Program-made: the position numbers and the translations under genes
Part shown: piece by piece, positions 8,593 to 16,526 of the stretch
Position numbering within the stretch: the stretch's first letter is position 1
Layout of the letters: the number at the start of each line of letters is the position of its first letter
Origin: Tissierellia bacterium
GTDB taxonomy: Bacteria > Bacillota > Clostridia > Tissierellales > Peptoniphilaceae
Reading direction: 5' to 3'
NCBI GenBank assembly: GCA_012728335.1
Contig: JAAYFG010000077.1
Span: 1-43,949 of the forward strand
DNA: 43,949 nucleotides
Notes under the pieces: model-generated
What the model was told of the DNA's origin: nothing
Databases searched by the model: none
Seen by the model: only the letters and a program-made list of their open reading frames with translations

Positions 8593-8629
8593 GAGCTGGA
8601 GTGTTTAATACATTCTAGCTCTTTTTTTA
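8593..8629 (+). terminator. Rho-independent terminator of the rnf operon
   Basis: An 11-base stem (8593-8603 with 8611-8621, two G-T pairs) around a 7-base loop is followed by seven Ts, ten bases after the rnfB stop. Confidence 0.9.
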
Positions 8630-8755
8630 TTGTTATTGCGAAATGCCTTAAAATTTGAGTTAAAAGTATTTATACAACTTTGCAAATGGTAGAATAGTAG
8701 TAATAAGAGAATATAAAATATGGTTTTCGAAATTTGAATTCTATGTGAAATGCCT

Positions 8756-8783
8756 TTTACTTAATAGCTATAAATGATATAAT
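8756..8783 (+). promoter_or_regulatory. Candidate promoter for the NusG-II/maf/mre gene cluster
   Basis: TTTACT at 8756-8761 and a perfect TATAAT at 8778-8783 are spaced 16 bases apart, 23 bases before the next ATG. The 8630-8755 part of this 223-base gap shows no gene or strong structure. Confidence 0.55.
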
Positions 8784-8806
8784 ACATAGAGTTACGGGAG
8801 GACCAA

Positions 8807-9193
8807 ATGAAAAAAGGCGATGTGATTTTAATAATTGGAATAGTGCTTTTCAGCCTAAGTTCCATTTTCTATATAAAGAATTTTTTGAATCGTGATACAG
8901 ATACTAAATATCTAAGTGTTCAAGTAAATGGGCAAGAAATTAATGCAATAGATATATTAGATCCTGACAATGATCAGGAATTTGAAATAAACACAGAGTA
9001 TGGCAAAAACACAGTAATCATTGAAGATGGATACGTGCGTATTAGAAGTGCAAATTGTCCTGATCAAGTCTGTGTAATTCATAAAAAAATATCTAAAACA
9101 GGTGAAACGATAGTTTGTTTGCCTAATAAATTAGTATTAGAAATCAAAGGTGATAATAATGATGAAATTGAAATTGATTCTATTAATAAATAA
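8807..9193 (+). CDS. NusG domain II-containing protein
   Basis: A 128-residue protein with an N-terminal membrane anchor (about residues 5-24) and a single outward-facing beta-rich domain ending in the pattern CPDQVCVIHKKISKTGETIVC. This matches the NusG domain II family found beside Gx transporter genes in many Clostridia. Despite the name it is not a transcription factor, because the anchor places the domain outside the cell. Three cysteines lie close together. It is followed after 11 bases by the Gx-type membrane protein gene; the recurring pairing suggests they work together, possibly in redox or prenyl-quinone-linked functions near Rnf, but the role is not established. Confidence 0.8.
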   Translation: MKKGDVILIIGIVLFSLSSIFYIKNFLNRDTDTKYLSVQVNGQEINAIDILDPDNDQEFEINTEYGKNTVIIEDGYVRIRSANCPDQVCVIHKKISKTGETIVCLPNKLVLEIKGDNNDEIEIDSINK

Positions 9194-9204
9194 AGAGAAT
9201 AAGT

Positions 9205-9726
9205 ATGAGTAAAAATTTAAGAATGGTCTTTATAGCGCTTTTGGTCGCATTGGGAAGCACAATAGGATTGCTTGAAAGCATTATCCCCATTCCGATTCCA
9301 CTTCCTGGAGTGAGACTAGGATTATCCAATATAGTAGTTTTAACAACAATTATAGTTTTTGGATTTAAAGAGGGAATAGCAGTATCGCTATTAAAAAGTG
9401 TAATCTTGATGTTTCTAACTGGTTCTGTATCTAGCTTCCTTTATAGTTTTGTTGGGGCTTTTTTAAGTAGCATAGCAATGGTTATTGCGTATAAATACTT
9501 TTCAAATATTTTTTCATTGATTGGAGTCAGTCTTTGGGGTGCGATATTCCATAATATAGGGCAAGTTTCTGTGGCAGCTTTCATTGTGCAAAATGTCATG
9601 ATATTTACATACTTACCTTTTTTACTTTTGATAGGTATATTTACAGGTGTTTTTGTAGGCAAGACTGCTGAATTCATTAGTGAAAATTTAAGAAGAAACT
9701 ATAGTGTAATTTTTAAGGAGAAATAA
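9205..9726 (+). CDS. Gx transporter family protein (HepI-like, ECF S-component-like)
   Basis: A 173-residue hydrophobic protein with about five to six helices. The N-terminal LESIIPIPIPLPGVRLGLSN block is typical of the family annotated as Gx transporter or 'heptaprenyl diphosphate synthase component I'. The fold resembles ECF-transporter substrate-binding components, so a vitamin or isoprenoid-like ligand is possible, but no substrate can be read from the sequence. No ECF ATPases are near. It follows the NusG-II gene and its stop overlaps the maf start by one base. The ATG has only a weak ribosome binding site (AAAGAGAA), so translational coupling is likely. Confidence 0.78.
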   Translation: MSKNLRMVFIALLVALGSTIGLLESIIPIPIPLPGVRLGLSNIVVLTTIIVFGFKEGIAVSLLKSVILMFLTGSVSSFLYSFVGAFLSSIAMVIAYKYFSNIFSLIGVSLWGAIFHNIGQVSVAAFIVQNVMIFTYLPFLLLIGIFTGVFVGKTAEFISENLRRNYSVIFKEK

Positions 9727-10316
9727 TGAATAAAATTGTATTAGCATCAAAATCACCTAGAAGAAGTGAAATACTAGGTAAATTTGTTGAAAACCTGATA
9801 ATTGATAGCTTGGAGATAGATGAAAAAATAAACTTGGAATTTAGTCCTCAAGTTAATGTGATGTCCTTATCTTTAGAAAAAGCTAGTGGCATATCAAAGG
9901 TTTATCCTGAAGACATAGTAATTGGATCTGATACCATAGTTTATTATGATGGAAATATATTAGGTAAACCTATTGACTATGAAGATGCATTTAAAATGCT
10001 AAGATTACTTTCAGGAAAAACTCATAGTGTATATTCTGGATATGCAATTTTGAAGTCATCAGATAATAGAAAAGTAGTAGGATACGAAGAAACAAAAGTT
10101 AAATTTAAAGAACTTACAGACGAAACGATAGAAGACTATTTAAATACTGAAGAATATAAAGGCAAAGCAGGAGCATATGCAATTCAAGGCTATGGCGCTG
10201 TGTTAGTTGAAAACATTACGGGAACTTACGAAAATATAGTAGGGCTACCTATTAGCTCTATAGATAGAGATTTGAATAGAATATTCGATTACAGTTTATT
10301 AAAAGGAAATAAATAA
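9726..10316 (+). CDS. maf: Maf-family nucleoside triphosphate pyrophosphatase
   Basis: A 196-residue house-cleaning enzyme that hydrolyses non-canonical or modified NTPs (dTTP/UTP or m7GTP-type substrates) to monophosphates. The signature LASKSPRRSEIL is at the N-terminus, IGSDTIV holds the catalytic Asp, LGKP follows, and GKAGAYAIQGYGA is the C-terminal substrate block. Length is normal. It lies between the Gx gene and radC with one-base stop/start overlaps on both sides, the classic maf-radC-mre order of Bacillota, where it has been linked to septum formation. The exact subfamily substrate is not determined. Confidence 0.93.
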   Translation: MNKIVLASKSPRRSEILGKFVENLIIDSLEIDEKINLEFSPQVNVMSLSLEKASGISKVYPEDIVIGSDTIVYYDGNILGKPIDYEDAFKMLRLLSGKTHSVYSGYAILKSSDNRKVVGYEETKVKFKELTDETIEDYLNTEEYKGKAGAYAIQGYGAVLVENITGTYENIVGLPISSIDRDLNRIFDYSLLKGNK

Positions 10317-11059
10317 TGGACTCTTCTAATTCTAAATGTGATAAAAACTATATGATAAATGATTTGCCAATTTGTGATAGGCCACAAGAAAAGCTACTAA
10401 AACTTGGGATAGACTCCTTAACGAATGCTGAACTCTTGGCTCTTATAATAAGAACTGGTAGTAAGAGAGAAAACGCAGTTATGGTATCTCAACGAATTCT
10501 AAACAGTAAACAGATAATAAGTAGAGAAAATAGTGGTGATATCTGTGATGGATTAGGATTTTTAGCCAGTGCTTCACTTGAAGATTTGATTTCAGTTGAA
10601 GGAGTGGGAACGGCTAAGGCATCGATGATACTTGCTGCGGTAGAATTAGGAAAGAGAACCGCCATGAGAAATGTTTTTTCCATGGTTAAGATTCATAGTC
10701 CTATGGATTTGGTAAATATAGTTATGGAAGAAATGAGATGTCTAAATACAGAAGTATTTAGGATAGCATTACTTAACACAAAAAAAGAATTAGAGTACAT
10801 AGAAGAGGTTTCATCTGGTACAATAGATAAGACGATAGTACATCCAAGAGATGTGTTTAGAATAGCGATAAATAGAAATGCTCATACTGTAATTTTACTT
10901 CATAATCATCCAAGTGGTGATTCTAATCCTAGTCAAGCAGATATAATGCTTACTAGCAGACTGGTTGAAGTTGGGAAAATTATAGGAATTGAAATAATAG
11001 ATCATTTAATTATAGGAAATGGCTGCTATTATAGCTTTTTAGAAAATAGAAAAATATAA
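10316..11059 (+). CDS. radC: RadC/YsxA-family JAB-domain protein
   Basis: A 247-residue UPF0758 protein: an N-terminal helix-hairpin-helix-like part (LGIDSLTNAELLALIIRTG) and a C-terminal JAMM metalloprotease-like domain with HNHPSGDSNPSQAD, giving H196, H198 and D209 as zinc ligands. The historical DNA-repair role of RadC has not held up and its true substrate is unknown, so the symbol is a family name only. The ATG overlaps the maf stop. In many relatives the next gene is mreB; here mreC follows directly after ten bases. Confidence 0.92.
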   Translation: MDSSNSKCDKNYMINDLPICDRPQEKLLKLGIDSLTNAELLALIIRTGSKRENAVMVSQRILNSKQIISRENSGDICDGLGFLASASLEDLISVEGVGTAKASMILAAVELGKRTAMRNVFSMVKIHSPMDLVNIVMEEMRCLNTEVFRIALLNTKKELEYIEEVSSGTIDKTIVHPRDVFRIAINRNAHTVILLHNHPSGDSNPSQADIMLTSRLVEVGKIIGIEIIDHLIIGNGCYYSFLENRKI

Positions 11060-11069
11060 CGGTGAGATA

Positions 11070-11933
11070 ATGAGAGAGCTAAAGAAATATAGAGATAGAA
11101 TAGTATTAACTGCAATAGTAATAGTACTTCTTTTAGTAATAGGATTTACTAGTGGTGGAAGGAAAGCCTTAACGACCGTTGAAAGAGTCGTAGGGGATAT
11201 TTTTTCACCGGTTATGACTGGTGTTGCCTACGTAGGTAATGGGATCAGTCAAACTATTGATAGTGTAGTTGAAATTCCTTCTTTAAAGTCAACAAATGAG
11301 TATTTAGAGTCTGAAAATACTCGATTAATGGATGAAAATTTAAGATTAAATGACATTGTTGCTAGAACTGAATATCTAAAAAACGAGTATGAAATCACTA
11401 AAAAACGTAATGATGATTACGTAAAAGCAGATATCATAGGAAAAGAACCAGGAACTTGGTTTGATAGATTCATCATTAATAAGGGAATGAACGATGGAAT
11501 TAAAAAAGATGATACCGTAGTAGTTGGAATTACTTCTGCTACTGACAATGTTGTAGTAGAGGGATTAGTAGGTAAAATAAGTGAAGTTGGAGATAATTTC
11601 GCGAAAGTAACTACGATTTTAGAAGAATCCAATAGTGTGTCATTTAAAAATATTAGAACACAAGACTCGGGAATATTATATGGCTCCCAAGACAATATGC
11701 TAGAAGGTTATCTGTTTTATAATCAAGCAGATATAGTCGCAGACGATAGACTATATACTTCGGGTATGGGAGATGTTTATACAGGAAATATTTACATTGG
11801 GAAAGTTCATAATGTAATAAGTGATGATCAAGATATGAAAAAGAAAATCATCGTATCTCCTGATGTAGACTTTAAAAAAATATACAGGGTATTTGTAATA
11901 AAAAGTGAAGTGTATACAGATGAAAGTAATTAA
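11070..11933 (+). CDS. mreC: Cell shape-determining protein MreC
   Basis: A 287-residue bitopic protein: a basic N-terminus, one membrane helix (about residues 12-29), a coiled coil around 75-115 rich in Leu/Glu/Asn, and two beta-barrel domains with the family pattern TWFDRFIINKGMNDGIKKDD and later GLVGKISEVGDNFAKV. MreC forms part of the elongasome scaffold that activates PBP2. The ATG has GGTGAG upstream. Mid-section length is typical (270-300). It is followed by mreD and a PBP2-type transpeptidase, but mreB is not in its usual upstream position. Confidence 0.93.
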   Translation: MRELKKYRDRIVLTAIVIVLLLVIGFTSGGRKALTTVERVVGDIFSPVMTGVAYVGNGISQTIDSVVEIPSLKSTNEYLESENTRLMDENLRLNDIVARTEYLKNEYEITKKRNDDYVKADIIGKEPGTWFDRFIINKGMNDGIKKDDTVVVGITSATDNVVVEGLVGKISEVGDNFAKVTTILEESNSVSFKNIRTQDSGILYGSQDNMLEGYLFYNQADIVADDRLYTSGMGDVYTGNIYIGKVHNVISDDQDMKKKIIVSPDVDFKKIYRVFVIKSEVYTDESN

Positions 11934-12441
11934 AAACTTATTATTCATATCAGTAGCATTTATTTTACAGGCTTCTTTGATGCCTGTATTTGAATACAAC
12001 AATGTAGTACCAAACTTCATATTAGTCCTTGTGATACTAATAGGGATGAATTTCAATAAGTATACTGCTGCAGTGAATGGAGCAGTATTTGGACTTTTAA
12101 TAGATATATTTTTCTCACCTGCTCTAGGTGTAAATACACTAGTTTTAGGTGCAGTTGGATTTATTTGTGGAAGTGCAAGTGAATACTTAGTAACTGATAA
12201 TTTGCTCAGCTTAATTCTGTATATGATTGCTGGAACTATACTATATAATTTATTTAGCTCAATAGTCATAAGAGTTTTCATTGACACTATTTCCATTAGA
12301 TATATTTTCTCTAAGATTTTTTCTATGGAGATAATTGTGAATATTGCTATGGCTATAATGGTGTTTTTGTTAAAAGGAAGAACCTTTATATACAGTTTTA
12401 TTAATGAAATAGAAGGAAATGATGAATACGATGAAGCATAG
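11920..12441 (+). CDS. mreD: Rod shape-determining protein MreD
   Basis: A 173-residue multi-pass membrane protein (about five helices), small and hydrophobic, in the invariable position between mreC and the PBP gene. The NGAVFGLLIDIFFSPALGVN segment is the conserved MreD core. I chose the ATG at 11920, which overlaps the mreC 3' end by 14 bases; an upstream in-frame GTG at 11905 is less likely. It acts with MreC in the membrane at sites of wall synthesis. Sequence conservation in this family is low, so the call leans on the hydropathy, the core block and the neighbours. Confidence 0.88.
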   Translation: MKVIKNLLFISVAFILQASLMPVFEYNNVVPNFILVLVILIGMNFNKYTAAVNGAVFGLLIDIFFSPALGVNTLVLGAVGFICGSASEYLVTDNLLSLILYMIAGTILYNLFSSIVIRVFIDTISIRYIFSKIFSMEIIVNIAMAIMVFLLKGRTFIYSFINEIEGNDEYDEA

Positions 12442-15400
12442 AATCACTTTTCAAAAAAGACTTAAAATGGTTAAGTACATAACTGCGACTCTTATGGTGA
12501 TCCTTGTATTGACCTTAGCTTCATTGACATTGGCGCAAGGAGATTACTATAGAACTCTATCTACGAATAAACGTGCTAAAAACATATACGTAACTGCAAG
12601 TAGAGGAGAGATAAGAGATAGAAATGGTTTGTTACTAGCAGGTAATAAGCCTATGTTTACTGTGCAATTAATGAAAGATGAAATAGATTTAAAGACTAAG
12701 GATGAAAAAAACTTAGCGATGACTAAGCTTATTCACGTTTTGGAAAATGATGCAGTTAAGTATCTGAATGATTTCAATATAGTTTTAAATTCATATGAGT
12801 ACGAAGACAATAGTGATTATTTGAAAACCGATACTAGTCCTTTTGATAGAATTGTAAGTATAGTTCAAGAAAATGAATTACTACCTAGGATATTAGATAA
12901 ATACTACTTTAGTGAAACTGATAGCGGAAGATTTTTATATCTTCCAGTAAAAAATGCTATAAATGCTTTGGAATTTAAATCAGTAGAAGTTCCTGTGAAA
13001 GTGGATTTTGACGGTGGTAAAGTTGTATATAGTTTTAAAGAAGACGTAAATTTAAACTTATGGTTTAAAGACCACTTTATGAGCCCTGATCTACCTCCTA
13101 AAGAAGTTCTTATACAATTAATAAATGAAGATCAAATTACTATTATAAAAAAGATGATGGAACACCCTATTACTAGAGGATTAATCTATGAAATAGTAAG
13201 TGAGTCAGGTTTACAGGAAAATATAGTTTTAACTCAATACTCATATTTATTTGAACAAGAATACCTTTCTGCAAAAAGAACATTTATGAAAGCAAATTCA
13301 GAAATAAGCATGAATTCCACAGCTGAACAAGATTTTGCTGTTATGTTTAGAAAGAACTCCTTTAAGAATCTTTTGATTAAGGATATAGGAGAGGAACAAG
13401 ATGTAATTCCAGTAGAGGAATTATTAAAGATATTAAAACATGATAAATTAGCAGAGAAGATTAATTTCGAGAATGCCAGTGGCGTTGTCGTACTTACAAA
13501 TGAAGAAGAAGGCATCTATGATACAGAAGCATTGATAGATGAGATAATCAATATTACTCTGCATAATAATAAATTAGAAGAGTTTTTGTCTCTGACAGGT
13601 ATTCCAGCTTTGGCACAATCTCAAATGATAGAGGATGGAATTAACACTAAGATATCCATAGCAAATGGTTATGAATATACTTCAATAAATGGGCTAAATC
13701 AATGGCTAAAAGATAATAAAGTAGAAAGTGGAACTTCTGCTCAAGATGCTTTTGCTCAAGTTGTAAAAAAATATGACTTAGATGAAAGCTTATCAAGATA
13801 TGAAAAATTAGGCGTACTGAGTATCTACAATGAAATAAATAAGCAAGGTCATTTAGCATATGTTCCAATAAACTTTGCATATGGACTTAAGAATGAAACA
13901 GTTGCTAAAATTGAAGAACAATTTTCTTATTTCTCTGGTTTTAATATTTCTGTAGAGCCTGTTAGATATTATCCTAATGGAAAGGTTGCTTCTCACGTTC
14001 TTGGATATATAGGGAAAATATCTCAGTCTAGTGAGATAGAAACATATGTTAACCAAAGAGGATACTTACCAAATGCGTTAATAGGTAAAACTGGAATTGA
14101 AGAAAGTTTTGAGAAAGAATTAAATGGTACTAGTGGTAGGAAAGTTGTTGAAGTTGACTCCATAGGAAATACAACTCAAATACTGGAAGAAACACAACCG
14201 ATTCCTGGAAACAATGTATATTTATCAATAGATTTAAAACTACAAGAAGCTACTGAAAAAATATTAGAAAGAAATTTAAAGACTGTTCAAAGTGGCGGTA
14301 TTTATTATAGCGAATGGGGCGACTACCAAGTAACGACTAGTAAAATGAAAGGTAGACCTTATGTAAATGCCACATCTGGAGCAGTAATAGCAATTGATGT
14401 TGAAACTGGTCAAGTATTATCTATGGCTAGTTATCCTTCATATGATCCAAATTTATTTGCAATGGGGATTTCCAATGCAGACTGGGAGAGTTTAATTCCT
14501 GAAGACGAACTAAACCCACTTGCACCTAGACCACTTTATAATGTTGTTACTCAAACTGCTATACAACCAGGTTCAACATTTAAGATGGTAACTGCTTTGG
14601 CAGCACTAGAAAAAGGTTTGAGTCCTGAAACTACTATAGACGATGCTGGTTACGTTGAAATAGGTGACCACACATTTAACTGTTGGCTATATAAACAACA
14701 ACAACAATTTCATGGTAGAGAAAATCTTTATGGAGCACTAAGAGATTCCTGTAACTATTATTTCTATACATTGGCACTTGGTGAAAATCAGAGAACTGGT
14801 GAAAAAATAGAAGTTAAATTAGAAATAGAAGATATAACTAAAACTGCTTCTGACTTGGGATTAGGTGAAAAGACAGGAATGGAAATATATATTCCTGCGG
14901 AAGCTGCTTCTGGAGTTCCAAATCCTACGACAAAAACGGAAACTACAAAATCTATGTTGAGAAGATGGTTAGACAACAATATCTCTAAATACTATATAGG
15001 CATCGAAGAGTTTACAGATGAAAAGAAACAGACATTAGTAAATGAAATAGTTGGTTGGATAGACTTAGACTATGAATTGACGAGATCTGAAGTAGTAAAT
15101 GATTTAATGGCAATGGAATTGGAACCTGAGAAAAGATTAGGTGGACTTTCAGAGGGTTTAGCAGATAGAATAAAATTCAGTTATTTAAATCAAGCTAAAT
15201 GGACTATTGCAGATACTTTAAATATCACAATAGGACAAGGAGAAAATGCATATACATTGGCTCAATTAGGAAATTATGTCGCTACTATTGCAAACGGTGG
15301 TTACAAACATAAACTTAGCCTGATTAGCAATATTAAGAACTACAATAACTCTAAAACAATACATGAACAAACACCTAACTCTGAAAAGATAGATGTAAAA

Positions 15401-15748
15401 GATTCAAATAATTTTAATCATCTAATGAAGGGGATGCACTTGGCTTCAAAGAGTGGATTAAATAAGCAGGTATATAGTGATTTTCCTATTGATGTAGGAA
15501 TAAAAACAGGTACTGCTGAAAAAAGTGGTACTAATCCTATAACTGGGGATACGTACGACAGTTATTCTTATCAAGTTGGATTTGCACCATACGACGATCC
15601 TAAAATTGCTGTAGCAGTAGTAATGTTCCAAGGTGGAGATGGTTCTAACTGTTCTCCAATAGTAAGGGATGTAATAGCAGAGTATATGGGACTTACTAAG
15701 ACAGAGGAAACGGATGTGCTACCTATAGAAATGGAGATTACAGAATAA
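12419..15748 (+). CDS. mrdA: Class B penicillin-binding protein (PBP2/MrdA type), oversized
   Basis: An 1109-residue D,D-transpeptidase with an N-terminal membrane helix (about 19-40), the pedestal motif ASRGEIRDRNGLLLAGN (60-76), a very long dimerisation/pedestal region, and a transpeptidase domain from about 590. Active-site motifs are STFK (719-722, nucleophile S719), SCN (777-779) and KTGT (1029-1032). Ordinary PBP2 proteins have 600-750 residues; the extra length lies mainly in charged helical sequence between about 100 and 480, plus an insert of some 85 residues (about 838-925) inside the catalytic domain. The frame is unbroken, so this is not a fusion artefact. The first ATGs at 12419, 12422 and 12431 are all possible; AAGGA at 12413-12417 fits the second best. 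Confidence 0.92.
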   Translation: MMNTMKHRITFQKRLKMVKYITATLMVILVLTLASLTLAQGDYYRTLSTNKRAKNIYVTASRGEIRDRNGLLLAGNKPMFTVQLMKDEIDLKTKDEKNLAMTKLIHVLENDAVKYLNDFNIVLNSYEYEDNSDYLKTDTSPFDRIVSIVQENELLPRILDKYYFSETDSGRFLYLPVKNAINALEFKSVEVPVKVDFDGGKVVYSFKEDVNLNLWFKDHFMSPDLPPKEVLIQLINEDQITIIKKMMEHPITRGLIYEIVSESGLQENIVLTQYSYLFEQEYLSAKRTFMKANSEISMNSTAEQDFAVMFRKNSFKNLLIKDIGEEQDVIPVEELLKILKHDKLAEKINFENASGVVVLTNEEEGIYDTEALIDEIINITLHNNKLEEFLSLTGIPALAQSQMIEDGINTKISIANGYEYTSINGLNQWLKDNKVESGTSAQDAFAQVVKKYDLDESLSRYEKLGVLSIYNEINKQGHLAYVPINFAYGLKNETVAKIEEQFSYFSGFNISVEPVRYYPNGKVASHVLGYIGKISQSSEIETYVNQRGYLPNALIGKTGIEESFEKELNGTSGRKVVEVDSIGNTTQILEETQPIPGNNVYLSIDLKLQEATEKILERNLKTVQSGGIYYSEWGDYQVTTSKMKGRPYVNATSGAVIAIDVETGQVLSMASYPSYDPNLFAMGISNADWESLIPEDELNPLAPRPLYNVVTQTAIQPGSTFKMVTALAALEKGLSPETTIDDAGYVEIGDHTFNCWLYKQQQQFHGRENLYGALRDSCNYYFYTLALGENQRTGEKIEVKLEIEDITKTASDLGLGEKTGMEIYIPAEAASGVPNPTTKTETTKSMLRRWLDNNISKYYIGIEEFTDEKKQTLVNEIVGWIDLDYELTRSEVVNDLMAMELEPEKRLGGLSEGLADRIKFSYLNQAKWTIADTLNITIGQGENAYTLAQLGNYVATIANGGYKHKLSLISNIKNYNNSKTIHEQTPNSEKIDVKDSNNFNHLMKGMHLASKSGLNKQVYSDFPIDVGIKTGTAEKSGTNPITGDTYDSYSYQVGFAPYDDPKIAVAVVMFQGGDGSNCSPIVRDVIAEYMGLTKTEETDVLPIEMEITE

Positions 15749-16518
15749 TGAGTAAAACTATTATAGTTACTTCAGCGATAGGTGGAGTTGGAAAAAGCTC
15801 TATTTCGTCTCTATTAGCTTTAAACTTATCCAAGGATAAGAAAGTATTAATAGTAGATGGAAATAACGGCAGAAGAACTCTAGACTTGATTTTTAATATG
15901 GAAGATGACATATTCTATACTATTGCTGATTATGACAATGAAAGAGTAGAAATAGAAGATATATTTTATGAAGTAGCAGATAGATTGTTCTTACTATCTG
16001 CTACTCAACAATTTAATAGAACAAATATAGTTGATGTGGTAGAGAGAATAAATGGAAGTGTAGAATTCGATTATATAATAGTTGATTTACCTTCAGAATA
16101 CTATATTGAGCAGTCAGATAAATTCAAGGACTATACGACCTTATTAATAAGTGACTTATCAATTTATTCAATAAGATCAACAGAAAATATTGTATATCGC
16201 TTAAAAAAGAACATGAATTTTAACTATAGGACCATATTAAACAGAATCACTGAAGAAGAGAAAAACAATTTAGATAGAGATACTGTGGAAGAATACAATG
16301 ACTATAATGATTTGAATATAGTGTCATTACTTCCTAAGAATGAAAAACTGTTTAGTGGTATTTACGAAGGTGGATTATTGAACAGTGAAGAAGACAAGTA
16401 TATTTCACTAATTGATAATATTATTGAAAATATCGACAATGTGGAAGATAATTATTTAGATTTTAAGAACTATAGATTTCAGAAAAGCTTTTTTAAAAGA
16501 CTTTTCAATCGAGATTAG
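15748..16518 (+). CDS. MinD/ParA-like P-loop protein with degenerate active site
   Basis: A 256-residue deviant-Walker-type protein. The N-terminus reads VTSAIGGVGKSS: the P-loop K16 is kept but the signature lysine of MinD/ParA (GKGGVGKT) is replaced by I11. The next block, VLIVDGNNGRRTLD, has Asn where MinD has its catalytic switch Asp, and the switch II block is VDLPSEYY rather than VDSPAG. The C-terminus QKSFFKRLFNRD strongly resembles the amphipathic membrane-targeting helix of MinD. So it probably binds the membrane but may not dimerise on or hydrolyse ATP normally. It starts on the PBP stop codon (TAATG). MinC and MinE genes are absent from the cluster. A CpsD/BY-kinase role is unlikely because no Tyr cluster is present. 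Confidence 0.78.
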   Translation: MSKTIIVTSAIGGVGKSSISSLLALNLSKDKKVLIVDGNNGRRTLDLIFNMEDDIFYTIADYDNERVEIEDIFYEVADRLFLLSATQQFNRTNIVDVVERINGSVEFDYIIVDLPSEYYIEQSDKFKDYTTLLISDLSIYSIRSTENIVYRLKKNMNFNYRTILNRITEEEKNNLDRDTVEEYNDYNDLNIVSLLPKNEKLFSGIYEGGLLNSEEDKYISLIDNIIENIDNVEDNYLDFKNYRFQKSFFKRLFNRD

Positions 16519-16526
16519 GAGATTTT

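Noticed and set aside
8807..9193. NusG-II protein as a transcription elongation factor
   Set aside because: It has an N-terminal membrane anchor and no NGN domain, so the domain faces outside the cell.
10316..11059. RadC as a DNA repair gene
   Set aside because: The repair role attributed to this family was not upheld; only the JAMM fold is supported.
11751..12296. Minus-strand open frame of 181 codons across mreC/mreD
   Set aside because: Shadow of real genes; the translation is low-complexity and matches no family.
12419..15748. Oversized PBP as two fused or frameshifted genes
   Set aside because: A single uninterrupted frame with one signal anchor and one transpeptidase domain; inserts are internal to known domains.
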